This document shows, in pieces, positions 50,588 through 59,885 of a stretch of 64,000 nt of DNA; positions within the stretch are counted from its first letter, which is position 1; each line of letters begins with the position of its first letter. The position numbers and the translations under genes are program-made. The notes under the pieces are model-generated. The model saw nothing but the letters and a program-made list of their open reading frames with translations. It was not told where the DNA came from and did no database searches. The DNA lies in NCBI RefSeq assembly GCF_029813785.1, contig NZ_JARVKY010000003.1, positions 310,001 through 374,000 on the forward strand, given 5' to 3'. Source of the stretch: Streptomyces sp. DH41 (GTDB lineage Bacteria; Actinomycetota; Actinomycetes; Streptomycetales; Streptomycetaceae).

Positions 50588-50998
50588 TCAGCCGAGGGAG
50601 GCGAGCAGGTCGTTGCACGCTTCCTCGCAGCGGCGGCACGCCTCGGCGCAGACGCGGCAGTGCTCGTGCTGCTCGGCGTGGCTCGCGCACTCGTCACCGC
50701 AGGCTTTGCAGACGGTGGCGCACGCCGTGAGGACGGCCCGGGTGACGTTGGCGTCGTAACCGGTGTGGCGGGAGAGGACGGCTGCCGTGGCGGCGCAGAT
50801 GTCGGCGCAGTCGGCGTCGGTCCTGATGCACTTGGTCAGTTCGGCGACCATCTCTTCCGACAGGCAGGCGTCCGCGCAGGCCGTGCACGCCTGAGCGCAG
50901 GCGACGCACTCCTCGATGCAGTGGGCGAGCTTGTCACGGTCCACACCGCCCAGGTCGGCGGGGTGAGCGGCGAGCATGTCCCGGACAGCAGTGTTCAT
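50588..50998 (-). CDS. Four-helix-bundle copper-binding protein (Csp-like)
   Basis: A 136-residue cysteine-rich helical protein with about 16 cysteines lining the helices (CIEECVACAQACTACADAC, then CADICAATAAVL and CKACGDECASHAEQHEHC). This is the Csp-type copper-storage/DUF326 fold that can hold many Cu(I) ions. The ATG follows GGAGA. No signal peptide is seen, so it is cytosolic. It likely buffers copper. It is divergent from the GAF-phosphatase gene. Confidence 0.87.
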   Translation of the reverse strand: MNTAVRDMLAAHPADLGGVDRDKLAHCIEECVACAQACTACADACLSEEMVAELTKCIRTDADCADICAATAAVLSRHTGYDANVTRAVLTACATVCKACGDECASHAEQHEHCRVCAEACRRCEEACNDLLASLG

Positions 50999-51303
50999 GG
51001 GAGTCTCCAGTGAGTGCGGTGGCAGTGGGAGCGCGAATGGGCCCGGCCCTTGACGCGTAACACCGAACGGTGGTGGGGAAACCCGCCCGGAGGCGAAGGC
51101 GCCCATGGCGGCGGACCCAGTTTTCGAGGCCGACCTCGGGAACGGGTGTCACCTGTCCTCGCCAGGTACGTGCTGCCGGCTGCAGTAGGCTGACGGCGAC
51201 AGTGTGTTCCGGGCTTCCCGTCTTCATCGGCCACCAGCAGGCCAGGCCCCTCCCGGCGAGGGACGGACGGACGCGGGCAGTCCCCTCGCGAGGGGAAACC
51301 ACC

Positions 51304-52509
51304 GTGGCAGCGTACGAGGACCCACCCCGCGTACTGACCGCCCTCACCCGGGCCAGCCACCTGTCGGCGTTGGAGGACCTGCCCACCCTCGTGGCCGCCC
51401 ACGCTGCCCGGGCGGGCCTGGGACGGGTCGCCATCTTCCTGGCCGACCTGCAGCAAGGGGTGCTGCGTGAACTGACCGGCCGGGGCGTCGACGCCGGGTA
51501 CGGGGGCGAGGAACTGCGGATCGACGCCACCCTCGCGGGCAGGGCGTTCCAGCAGGGTCTGGGCGGTGCCGTGTCCGACGGCCGAGGCAGGCACTGGGTG
51601 CCAGTGCTGGACGGCACCGAGCGTCTGGGCGTCCTGCGGGTGGATGCCGTGCCGGCCGGGGGAGCGGACGGGAAAGCGAGGGAGGATCTGGCCTCCCTAC
51701 TGGGCCTGCTGCTGGTGTCCAAGCGTGCTTACAGCGACTCGTACGCCCGGCTGACCCGCACCCGCCCCATGAGCCCCTCGGCCGAGATGCAGTGGACCCT
51801 GATGCCGCCCCAGGTGTTCTCGAACGGAAGGGCGACGATCGCCGCGGCCATGGAACCGGCCTACGAGACGGCCGGCGACGCCTTCGACTACGCACTGGCC
51901 GGACAAACCGTACATTTGACTCTGTTCGACGCCATGGGACACGACACCACCGCCGGTCTGACGGCGAACCTGGCCGTCGCCACTTGCCGCAGCCACCGCC
52001 GTCGGGGCGCCGGCCTCGCCGAGACCGGCACCGCCATCGAAACGGCGCTCATGGAGCAGTTCCACCGCGACCGCTACGCCACCGGTGTCATCGCCGACCT
52101 CCATCTCGGCACCGGACATCTGAGCTGGGTGAACTACGGTCATCCGCCACCGGTGCTGATCCGGGGCGGCCGCTGGACCACCATCCTGAAGTGCTCGCCC
52201 ACGCATCCTCTGGGAACCGATCTCGGCTTGACCCCTACCGTCTGCCGGGAGCAGTTGGAACCCGGTGACCGGCTGCTGCTCCACACCGACGGCATCACCG
52301 AAGCCCGCGACGCCACTGGACGGATGTTCGGACTCGACCGCTTCGTCGACTTCCTAGTACGTCACCACGCGGACGAGGTCTCGCTCCCCGAAACCCTGCG
52401 CCGGCTGGTCCACTCGGTCCTCGACTACCACGACGGCGTGCTGGACGACGACGCCACCGTCCTGTGCTGCGCATGGCATGGCCCCGGGAGCCAGGGAGCC
52501 GCGGTGTGA
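51304..52509 (+). CDS. GAF-domain PP2C (SpoIIE-type) serine phosphatase
   Basis: A 401-residue signalling phosphatase. A GAF sensor domain occupies about residues 10-150 (RVAIFLADLQQGVLRELTG; HWVPVLDGTERLGVLRVDA). A SpoIIE/PP2C domain follows at about 180-395, with metal-binding aspartates in AGDAFDYALAG and FDAMGHDTTAG, plus NYGHPPPVLIRGG, LLLHTDGITEARD and DDDATVLCCAW. These enzymes dephosphorylate anti-sigma antagonists (STAS proteins) in partner-switching pathways. GTG is preceded by GAGGGG. STAS- and RsbW-like genes nearby are possible partners. Confidence 0.9.
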   Translation: MAAYEDPPRVLTALTRASHLSALEDLPTLVAAHAARAGLGRVAIFLADLQQGVLRELTGRGVDAGYGGEELRIDATLAGRAFQQGLGGAVSDGRGRHWVPVLDGTERLGVLRVDAVPAGGADGKAREDLASLLGLLLVSKRAYSDSYARLTRTRPMSPSAEMQWTLMPPQVFSNGRATIAAAMEPAYETAGDAFDYALAGQTVHLTLFDAMGHDTTAGLTANLAVATCRSHRRRGAGLAETGTAIETALMEQFHRDRYATGVIADLHLGTGHLSWVNYGHPPPVLIRGGRWTTILKCSPTHPLGTDLGLTPTVCREQLEPGDRLLLHTDGITEARDATGRMFGLDRFVDFLVRHHADEVSLPETLRRLVHSVLDYHDGVLDDDATVLCCAWHGPGSQGAAV

Positions 52510-52664
52510 GCGGCCGCCCGGTGCCACTGCGCGCCCCTTATCTGCACGCATTCACGTGACCCTGGCTCCCAGGACGCCGCTGCCGTTCGCGCTCGGTGTG
52601 AGAACGACCCGGGGGAAGCGTCGACTCGTAGGCGTGGCACCCGGCTGTTGGGTACTCCTCGTCC

Positions 52665-53663
52665 ATGCGACTCGGGGTTGTGGACGTGGGTTCGAACACG
52701 GTGCGGCTGGTCATCGCGGAACGGGACGGTGAGTTGCCGCTCCCCGTGTACACCAGCAAGCGGCGGTTGCGGCTGGCAGAGCGGGCCGCAGCCGACGGCC
52801 GACTCGGCCGTGGCGCCATCGATCGTCTGGTCGAGGCCGTCGGCCAGGTCGGGAAGGAGGCGGCAGACTGGGGCGTGAGTGACCCCTTCGTGTTCGCCAC
52901 CTCCGCCGTCCGGGCGGCACCCAACCGGGAAGAGGTCCTGGCAGAGGTGCAGGCCCGTACGGGTATGGACCTGTTCGTCATGTCCGGGCAGATGGAGGCA
53001 GAGCTTTCCTTCCTGGCTGCCCGGCAGTGGATGGGCTGGCAGGCGGGCGCGATGGTGCTCTTCGACATCGGCGGGGGGTCGCTCGAGATCGCTTCCGGCC
53101 GCGGCACCACGCCCGATTTCGCGGTCTCGCTGCCGCTCGGGGCCGGTCGGCTCACCCGGGAGCACCTGGCCGAAGACGATGTTCCCGACGCCACGGCTTT
53201 GCGGCAGGTGCGGCGGCGTATCCGACACGAACTGCGGGATGCCGCCGCCCGTATCCAGTGGGAGAACCCACGGACCGCCGTGGCCACGTCCCGCACGTTC
53301 CACCAACTTGGACGCCTGTGCGCGGCCCAGAACGGCCGCAAGGCCCCCAAGAAGCCTGGTCGGCTGGTGCGCCGGGACCTGAAAGCCGCCCTTGGCACAC
53401 TGGCCCGGCTGCCCGCACGTGAGCGGGCAGCCCTGCCAGGAATTTCAGCCGCACGTGCACGCCAGTCCCTGGCCGGAGCGATCGTCGCCCACACCACCAT
53501 GCGCTGCCTGGAGATCGATCAGGTGGTGCTCTGTCCCTGGGCTCTGCGTGAGGGCGTCCTGCTGACCGCCCTCGAGGAGGATTTTCCCTTTCGGCAGTAC
53601 ACCTCCTCGACGCGCACGCAGACTGCGACGGAACCGACCGGTCTGTCAGCGTCCGTTGGCTGA
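52665..53663 (+). CDS. Ppx/GppA-family phosphatase
   Basis: A 332-residue ASKHA-fold phosphatase. The N-terminal phosphate-binding strand reads VVDVGSNTVRLVIAERD, the catalytic region FVFATSAVRAAPNREEVLAE, and the second motif FDIGGGSLEIASGRG. Members hydrolyse polyphosphate or pppGpp. Length is typical of the short actinomycete type. No ribosome site is seen before the ATG. It is transcribed in the same direction as the upstream phosphatase gene but 155 bases away. Confidence 0.88.
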   Translation: MRLGVVDVGSNTVRLVIAERDGELPLPVYTSKRRLRLAERAAADGRLGRGAIDRLVEAVGQVGKEAADWGVSDPFVFATSAVRAAPNREEVLAEVQARTGMDLFVMSGQMEAELSFLAARQWMGWQAGAMVLFDIGGGSLEIASGRGTTPDFAVSLPLGAGRLTREHLAEDDVPDATALRQVRRRIRHELRDAAARIQWENPRTAVATSRTFHQLGRLCAAQNGRKAPKKPGRLVRRDLKAALGTLARLPARERAALPGISAARARQSLAGAIVAHTTMRCLEIDQVVLCPWALREGVLLTALEEDFPFRQYTSSTRTQTATEPTGLSASVG

Positions 53664-53837
53664 GTGCCGTCCGCTGATCGCGTGTCACAGCAGTGCGGCT
53701 GCTGATCACGGGCATTGACGTCGGCGTACAGGGGACGGCCTTCCGCAGGCGGGGGCGGCGGCGTCCCCTGGGGAGCCGGCCCCGCTCAGACTCCCGCGGT
53801 CCAGTCACGGGCCGGGCAAGCCGCCTCCGCGGCTTCG

Positions 53838-54521
53838 TCACACGCTGCCCTTCTCGCAGACTCGGCGGGCGACTTCGCGCAGTTTGATGTGCTCCTGGGA
53901 GTAGCGGCGCAGCACGTCGAAAGCCTGCTCCTCCGTGAGGTGGCGACTGCCCATGACGATGCCCATGGCTTCGCCGACGGTGTGGCGGGTGGCGATCGCC
54001 TGGTCCATCTGGGCATGGGTGCGGGCGCCGGCCAGGGCAACCGCGGCGTGGGAGGCGAGCAGTCAGCCTGCGGTCTCGCTGTTCTCGGCGAAGGCGCCAG
54101 GCGCGCGGAAGCACAGGTCCAGGGCGCCGAGTTCTTCGTCCTCGGCGTAGAGCAGGAACCCCATCATGCTCCCCACGCCCAAATCACGGGCCCGGGCGGC
54201 GAAAGAGGGCCAGCGGGGCTGCTCGCGGGTGAAGTCCGTGATGCGGTAGACCCGCTCGCCTGTCTTGGTCCGGGCGGCGTCGAAGCACGGCCCCTCTCCC
54301 AGGAGTTCCTGCAGCCGGTCGCTGTCGACGACCAGCCGGCCCGTCGGAGCGAGGGAATGCACCTTCTCTCCGCTCAGCACGAGGATCCCGGACTCGTCAC
54401 AGCCCTCCACCAGTTCGACAGCTGATGCGGTGATCCGCTCCAGCGTGGCCTCAACGGTCTCCTGCGCCAGCAGGTCCCTCGCCAGCGATGCCATCTGCTG
54501 CGCGAATCCACGCCAGTCCAT
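53838..54521 (-). pseudogene. GAF-ANTAR regulator split by an in-frame TGA
   Basis: ATG with GGAGGAGG starts a GAF domain (ARDLLAQETVEATLERITAS; VGSMMGFLLYAEDEELGALD). At 54,063-54,065 the frame has a TGA after ENSETAG. It then continues in the same frame with LLASHAAVALAGARTHAQMD and the complete ANTAR RNA-binding domain (TVGEAMGIVMGSRHLTEEQ; FDVLRRYSQEHIKLREVARR) to a second TGA. Relatives usually have Trp (TGG) at the interrupted position, so a G-to-A nonsense change is the simple explanation. The protein would be an antiterminator sensing a small ligand. Confidence 0.75.
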
Positions 54522-55075
54522 GCTGTCCTCCTCCAGCGCCCTCACGGTGGGTCGAGGCCGCACGCCCAAGCGTCGCACACCGTGATCCACACACCACCGC
54601 TTGAAGTGATGGCTGCCTGTCAAGACCGTCGATGGCCGCGCGCCCAGGCACAGTAGGCGGACTGGGAGCGGACCCGCCGGGCGGCGGGTGCGCGTAGCTC
54701 AGCTGCGAACTGATCGCCGGTTCGTCCGCAGTTCTCGTTACTGAAGCGCCAGGCAAGGCGGAAACACTGTCGCACGCGCCTTCACTGCCCTGTCTCGGTC
54801 CCGGACAATGAGGATGCGCGTGGGCCAGTGCTGTGGCGGAGCACAACAAGGCTCTGACTCTTCCTTCACCAGTCCCAGCAGAAACGCGAACGCGTCTCGC
54901 CCCTGACGGCTTAGTGCTGTCCCGTGGCACGGTGATTGTCACCATCGGTGACGCTTGCGCTGCTGTTCTACAGCAACGCAGCACGTGAGCTGTCACTGAA
55001 TGAGCAAGCTGCTCGTCACTGTGCCTCGGGTCGGGCGGCATAACCGGGCGAAGCCGTCGCGTTAGTCTCGGTGGT
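54522..55075. other. Intergenic region, nothing recognised
   Basis: About 550 bases between divergent genes. No gene with a start site or domain was seen on either strand. Promoters for the GAF-ANTAR gene and the racemase-family gene lie at the edges. Confidence 0.4.
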
Positions 55076-55825
55076 ATGGGTCCCCGAAATGTCGCTGCTG
55101 CGACGAGGCGGCATGTCGGTGTGGTCGCCTCTTACGACTTCTTACGCCAGGCGGAGCTGCGCCGCTGGATCCCGCCGAGCGTGGCGTTCACGCTGACCTT
55201 CACGGAAGAGGTTCCCTACCGGGACAATCTGGAGCTCGTCTCCCGCCTTGGGAGGCCGGGCCTGCTGGCAGAGCCGGTCAATGAGCTCGTTGAACGCGGA
55301 GCGGAGGCCGTGGCGTATCTGTGTACCGCTTGCAGTTTCGCCGGCGGCATGGTCGGTGAGCGGGCGTTGCGCGAAGCGATGAGGAAACACGGGGCGCGGC
55401 AGGCGCTGACGACCAGCGGCGCGGTCATGGGCGCTCTCCGTGCCGTCGGCGCTCGTCGTCTCGCCGTCGTGCACCCCTACCAAAAGCCGGTCGACCGCCT
55501 GCTGGTCGCGTACCTCGAGGAATCCGGCTTCGCCGTTGTGGCTCTCACACCGTTGGGTTGCGACGCGATCGAGGACGTCTACACCGTGAACGAACAGGAG
55601 GTAGTGGACGCCGTCGTCACCGGAGACCACCGTGAAGCCGATGCTTTGTTCATCAGCTGCACCGCTCTGCCCACCTACGAGGCCCTCCCTCACCTCGAAG
55701 AACGGCTCGGCAAACCCGTCGTCAGCGCCAACCAGGCCACTGCATGGGCACTACTGAGTGCTGTGGGAGCGCGAGCGCATGGCCCAAGACAACGACTCCT
55801 GCGGCCACGGCGGCTCAGCGGTTGA
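55076..55825 (+). CDS. Asp/Glu racemase-superfamily protein (maleate isomerase-like)
   Basis: A 249-residue protein of the Asp/Glu/hydantoin racemase superfamily, closest to the maleate cis-trans isomerase / arylmalonate decarboxylase group. The first catalytic Cys lies in AYLCTACSFAGGMVG and the second in FISCTALPTYEALPHLE. Glycine-rich turns at ALTTSGAVMGALRAVGARRL and SANQATAWALL fit the fold. The final 20 residues are basic and atypical, perhaps a shifted C-terminus. There is no ribosome site before the ATG, so the transcript may be leaderless. Substrate unknown. Confidence 0.8.
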   Translation: MGPRNVAAATRRHVGVVASYDFLRQAELRRWIPPSVAFTLTFTEEVPYRDNLELVSRLGRPGLLAEPVNELVERGAEAVAYLCTACSFAGGMVGERALREAMRKHGARQALTTSGAVMGALRAVGARRLAVVHPYQKPVDRLLVAYLEESGFAVVALTPLGCDAIEDVYTVNEQEVVDAVVTGDHREADALFISCTALPTYEALPHLEERLGKPVVSANQATAWALLSAVGARAHGPRQRLLRPRRLSG

Positions 55826-56305
55826 GTGCTGGCGAAGGCCAGCGGCCGCGGCGGTGTCATGCACGCCGTGGAGTACACAGAGGCACCGGCCGCGGCGTCG
55901 GTGCTGGCGCTGGACCGTACTCTGGCCGCAGCCGAACAGCCGAACAGCCCGCGCTGCTGCGGCTGTGTTCGCTGTGTGGCGCCGCTGCTGAGCTTGACGC
56001 TGTCCTCCAGGGCTTCGACTACTGTTTGGACGACGCCTGACCGTAGATTAGCGGCGGGTGATTGACACCACGTGGATGCCGTCGGTGGCCGTGGCCACGA
56101 CCGACAACCGGCCAGTCTTATGGGCGACTTCAGTACCCGTCTTCTTCCCCTCCGCCATGCCAGTGACCCTGGCCCACCCAAACCCTGCCAAGGCGTCACC
56201 CGGCGCGACCGAAGCCGCTTCGAGGTGTGGCGTAGGCGACAGGACTCGTGTGGCATGGCTTGCGGCAAACCGGGTATGGGGCGAGAAGTGTGAACGGGGG
56301 AGCAA
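55826..56305. other. Intergenic region, nothing recognised
   Basis: About 480 bases. Open frames exist on both strands but show no domain, ribosome site or consistent codon pattern. Confidence 0.4.
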
Positions 56306-56791
56306 ATGAGGGCAGTCGTGGCTGGACCACATTCGCTGCAGGAAGACGAGACCGCGCTGGACGGTCGATCGGCCCATTTCGCCGTGGCACTGGCCGGCGA
56401 CGGACCGTGCATCGCCCAAGCCCGTCACAAGGCCGCGGCCTTCCTCATCGAGGCACAGGCCGAGCACGATCTGCCGGTGTCGCAGCGGGTCACGGACCTC
56501 ACGCAGTTGGTGGTCAGCGAACTGGTCACCAATGCCCGCAAGTACGCACCGGGCCCGATACTGATGACCCTGCGCATCACGGGGGAAACGGTGGAGGTCT
56601 CGGTGTGGGACTCCGACCCGGTACTGCCGGTGGCCCGCGCCGCGGATGCCGGCCGGGTGGGACAGCACGGTCTGGAGATCGTCATGACCGTCGCCCAGAG
56701 TTTCGAGGCGCGGCGCGAGCCGGTCGGCAAACGCATCATCGTCGGCGTAGCCCTCCTGGACGCACCCGGCCTCGGAAGCGCTGCCGCCTGA
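56306..56791 (+). CDS. RsbW-like ATP-binding regulator
   Basis: A 161-residue GHKL ATPase. The N-box is VVSELVTNARKYAPGPILM, the G1 box EVSVWDSDPVLP and the G2 region GRVGQHGLEIVMTVAQ. GGGGGAG precedes the ATG. Such single-domain kinases act in partner-switching with STAS proteins and SpoIIE phosphatases. It converges with an ANTAR-domain gene 37 bases away. Confidence 0.87.
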   Translation: MRAVVAGPHSLQEDETALDGRSAHFAVALAGDGPCIAQARHKAAAFLIEAQAEHDLPVSQRVTDLTQLVVSELVTNARKYAPGPILMTLRITGETVEVSVWDSDPVLPVARAADAGRVGQHGLEIVMTVAQSFEARREPVGKRIIVGVALLDAPGLGSAAA

Positions 56792-56828
56792 CATCGCCCC
56801 TCGTACGGGTCGCAGCCGGCCACCTGCA

Positions 56829-57173
56829 TCAGGGACCGGGGCGTGGGCCGGCGTGGCGGGCCAGGGCCGCGTGCAGCTCTCCGAGCAGAACGGCAGGCAG
56901 AGCCGCACCCTGCGCGTGCTTGAGGAGGTACTCAGCCACGACGGAGAGTCTGACGTTGGTGTGCTGGGAGATTTCCCGTAGGACCGTGAACCCGCCACTG
57001 GGGCTGATCTGGCCCAGGACGGTCAGGACGCCGATGGCTCGGTCGACCAGGGCGTGGGAGGCGAGGGCCTGCTTGAGCTGTCTGTTCTCCGCCCGCACCC
57101 GCTGCAGCTCCTGCACCAGCTCATCGGTCGTTGTCGGCAGCGACTGTGGACTGGGATGCGTGGAAGAGGTCAT
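56829..57173 (-). CDS. ANTAR-domain protein
   Basis: A 114-residue protein with a short coiled coil (ELVQELQRVRAENRQLKQA) and an ANTAR RNA-binding domain (VDRAIGVLTVLGQISPSGGF; LREISQHTNVRLSVVAEYLL). ANTAR proteins bind paired RNA hairpins and prevent termination. It has no sensor domain, so it may depend on a partner. Start is ATG 57173 or the GTG three codons upstream. Confidence 0.8.
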   Translation of the reverse strand: MTSSTHPSPQSLPTTTDELVQELQRVRAENRQLKQALASHALVDRAIGVLTVLGQISPSGGFTVLREISQHTNVRLSVVAEYLLKHAQGAALPAVLLGELHAALARHAGPRPGP

Positions 57174-57460
57174 GGCGCTCACCGGTGTGTGCAGCGGGCA
57201 GATGATTTCTTACGCCTGCCCCGGTTTCGTACCAGCATCCAGCCGACCGGAGCATGTCACAACCGGTGATCACACATCCCGGTGCCGGGAGGCGGCTGAC
57301 CGCTCACGCCGGGTCGGCGTGCCGTTTCAGCGGCGGTGAGGTCAGCGCCAAGGCAAGCGTTACGGCGGGCGACCGCGGGGAACCCCGCCCGCAGCCACCC
57401 AACGCAACCGTCCGCTGACACGGTGCTCAGGGACGGCCGACGACACAGGGAGTGAATGTA

Positions 57461-57877
57461 ATGACGAAGGCACGGGACATCATGACGGGCGGGGCCGAGT
57501 GCATCGGTGCCGAGGAGACGGTGCTGGACGCGGCCCGCAAGATGAAGGACCTCGGCGTCGGCGCCCCGCCCATCTGCGGCACGGACAACAAGCTCAAGGG
57601 CATGCTGACCGACCGGGACGTCGTCGTGAAGGTGCTGGGCGCGGGCAAGGACCCCGCGACCTGCCCGGCCGGCGACCTGGCCCAGGGCGAGGCCGTGACC
57701 ATCGGCGCCGACGACGACGTGGAGGAGATCCTGCGCACCATGACGGAACACAAGGTGCGCCGCCTGCCGGTGATCGACGGTCACGGCCTGGTCGGCATGG
57801 TTGCCCAGGCCGACGTCGCCCGCTCCCTGCCCGACCCCAAGGTCGGCGACCTGCTCCAGGCCCTGTCCACCGACTGA
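57461..57877 (+). CDS. CBS-domain pair protein
   Basis: A 138-residue protein made of two CBS motifs: ARDIMTGGAECIGAEETVLD to GMLTDRDVVVKVLG, and AVTIGADDDVEEILRTMTEH to GLVGMVAQADVARSL. Stand-alone CBS proteins bind adenine nucleotides and act as energy sensors; in Streptomyces they are common in stress and dormancy clusters. AGGGAG lies eight bases before the ATG. A strong hairpin follows. Confidence 0.88.
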   Translation: MTKARDIMTGGAECIGAEETVLDAARKMKDLGVGAPPICGTDNKLKGMLTDRDVVVKVLGAGKDPATCPAGDLAQGEAVTIGADDDVEEILRTMTEHKVRRLPVIDGHGLVGMVAQADVARSLPDPKVGDLLQALSTD

Positions 57878-57904
57878 GCAGGACACTGGCCCCTACTGAC
57901 CTCT

Positions 57905-57939
57905 GGCCGCCGGTGCGGGAACGCACCGGAATGGCGGCC
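57905..57939. terminator. Hairpin terminator after the CBS gene
   Basis: A two-part stem: inner CCGGTGCG / CGCACCGG with a GGAA tetraloop, outer GGCCG / CGGCC, starting 28 bases after the CBS stop. Confidence 0.65.
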
Positions 57940-58003
57940 GGGGGGCGGGGCACACGGATCGGTGTATGACCCACGTGAGCGAAGGTGACAAGGGAGGCTC
58001 CCG

Positions 58004-58231
58004 ATGCTCTTGGCACACCCCGTCGTGCTGAAGAACCTCATCGAGCGGTACGAGACGCTGCGTGCCCTGCATGCCGAAGACGGCACCGAGGAGGCGCGCC
58101 GGCGTATGGAAGACGTCGCTTACACGCTGTGCGTGTCGACCGGGACCCGCGATGTCGACACCGCCCTCGTTGCCGCCCGCCACCAGCTGCCCGGAGCACG
58201 TGCCGAAGACGACTCCCTTCTGGCTACGTGA
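58004..58231 (+). CDS. DUF5133 protein
   Basis: A 75-residue helical protein starting MLLAHPVVLKNLIERYETLR and continuing VAYTLCVSTGTRDVDTALVA, the conserved core of the Streptomyces DUF5133 family of unknown function. GGGAGG lies before the ATG. It may form a short unit with the following DUF6098 gene. Confidence 0.82.
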   Translation: MLLAHPVVLKNLIERYETLRALHAEDGTEEARRRMEDVAYTLCVSTGTRDVDTALVAARHQLPGARAEDDSLLAT

Positions 58232-58259
58232 CTGCCCCCGGCATCGTCCCACCAGGATC

Positions 58260-58730
58260 ATGACCAAGACCGTCGACCTGCCGACGTTCAGCAGCCTCGA
58301 TGAGCTCACCCGGCTCATCACCCACCGTCGCGGCCTCTACGTGCGCTGGTCCCGCGGGCCGGAGCGCGACCTGCCGGAGGCGAGCAGTACGGACGATCTG
58401 ACGGGCATCGAACTGCCGGGCCTGTCGGCCAGCCCGCTGGACCTTGAGGACTGGTGGGGCGAGCGCCCCGTACGCATCTGGGTCGCCCGCCGACTGTACG
58501 ACTACTGCCACCTGCCGCGCGTGAAAGACGCCCGCACCCGCCCCTGGGTCCTGCACGGCACGGAGGCGGCACGCGGACCGGACAACGAGCCACTGGTGAC
58601 GGAGATCGAACCCCTCGGCTGGATCGCCGACCAGGTGATCGTGGAAGCCTCCCGCATCATTACCGAACAGCCCGGGCGCTGGGGCCCACTCGACCGAGAC
58701 GAACCTCCGGAGAAACCCCCGCACCCCTGA
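58260..58730 (+). CDS. DUF6098 family protein
   Basis: A 156-residue protein with the typical DUF6098 features: LITHRRGLYVRWSRGPERDL, TGIELPGLSASPLDLEDWW and VWVARRLYDYCHLPR-like spacing (here IWVARRLYDYCHLPRVKD). Function unknown; common in actinomycetes near stress genes. Only a weak AGGA lies before the ATG. It starts 28 bases after DUF5133, so the two are probably co-transcribed. Confidence 0.78.
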   Translation: MTKTVDLPTFSSLDELTRLITHRRGLYVRWSRGPERDLPEASSTDDLTGIELPGLSASPLDLEDWWGERPVRIWVARRLYDYCHLPRVKDARTRPWVLHGTEAARGPDNEPLVTEIEPLGWIADQVIVEASRIITEQPGRWGPLDRDEPPEKPPHP

Positions 58731-58828
58731 GGCCATCGCCGACGCGACACGACCGCCAGTAACCTCGGGTGGCGCTATTCTGCCGGGCTTGGTCGCGCGG
58801 CACGGGGCCCAAGTCCGCCTGCCGACCG

Positions 58829-59075
58829 GTGCGAACCGGTTCGAAATGCCTTCAGCGTCTTCGCTCAGGGAACTGCTCCGCACTACCAATGACGCGCCAG
58901 CCCAGGGCCACCTGCTGACTCTTCCGCGTACAGCTGCGGAATCCCGCTTCCACTCGTCGACGGTGAAGTACACCAGCGACAGCACCTGGGCCTTGCGCAA
59001 TCTCGACATCAGCCCGGACAACGTCTCCGTCTTTGCGCCGAACCGCACCACGCTGAGTCTCTCTGCTGGGCGCAT
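58829..59075 (-). pseudogene. 5' fragment of a PEP/pyruvate-binding domain protein
   Basis: A minus-strand frame reads VRFGAKTETLSGLMSRLRKA, then VLSLVYFTVDEWKRD and ASLVVRSSSLSED. This matches the beginning of PEP-synthase-like ATP-grasp proteins (R-S-S-x-x-x-E-D motif). Coding character stops right after SED, so only about 75 codons survive. The rest is not in this window. Confidence 0.5.
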
Positions 59076-59394
59076 CGACTCCCGTACGACAGCTGCTTAT
59101 TGCCGTACGGCGGGGCAGGGCCAGCCACCCACTGATCAACGCGGGCCCGGGGGCGCAGCGCAACTCGGCGTCTGCTGTTGGCGGCTGACACACATGAGGC
59201 GGGGGACGGTGCTGTGATGCTTCGCTCGTTCGGCGGTGTAATGGCCAGAAGCCTGGTGCGCTGGGCAGCACGCGCGGGGTTCCGCTCGCCCCACAACGGG
59301 GCCCGCGTCGTTTACGGCTCCGACTCCGCGCTCGGCGTCGGAGTCGTCTTCGTCCGCCCGCACCTGCGTGCGCCTCGCCCCGAACGACGGCGGG
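59076..59394. other. Spacer between two gene remnants
   Basis: About 320 bases with no supported gene. Confidence 0.35.
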
Positions 59395-59885
59395 AACGAC
59401 GCGGACGCGGTTACCCAGGCCACCCACATGACGCTGCGCATGCTCGCCGAACGCATCGAACAGCTCACGGCGCAGATCAATGAGCTCAACCAACGCCTGG
59501 CCCGGCTCGTCGAGCATCATGCCCCGCAGCTGCTCGAACCAGTGGGTATCGGTCCGGACAGAGCTGTCCCTCTCCTGATCACCATGGGAGACAATTCCGA
59601 GCACCTGAACACCGAGGCGTCCTTTGCTGCCCTTTGCGCAGTTAGCCCCATCAAGTACTCCTTCGGTCGGCGGCACACGCGTCGGCTCGACTACGGCGGC
59701 GACTGCCAAGCAAACGCGGCCTTGCACCGCATCGTCTTCACCCGGCTGCGCCACGGCCCGCGCACCCAGGCGTACTACGAACGCCGCACCCAGGTGGGCA
59801 AGACCCGAAGAGAGCAGCCGGTGCCTCGAACGATACGCAGCCCGCGCGGTGTTCGACCTGGTCAGACCGGTTTTCCGCGCCCCGC
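59395..59885 (+). pseudogene. IS110-family transposase, C-terminal remnant
   Basis: The frame encodes the end of an IS110 transposase: RMLAERIEQLTAQINELNQR, VGIGPDRAVPLLITMGDNSE, ASFAALCAVSPIKYSFGRRH and ANAALHRIVFTRLRHGPRTQ. The natural end (CLERYAARAVFDLVRP) is in another frame, so a frameshift lies near 59,820. The N-terminal DEDD domain is absent. It is a dead remnant next to the sel locus. Confidence 0.75.

Noticed and set aside
54063..54065. TGA in the GAF-ANTAR gene as a selenocysteine codon
   Set aside because: Kept only as a finding: no redox role, Trp expected at this position, and no SECIS-like hairpin evident downstream.
54685..54730. tRNA-like stretch gcgtagctcagc ... gccggttcg
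   Set aside because: Resembles D- and T-arm words but no acceptor or anticodon stem can be formed around it.
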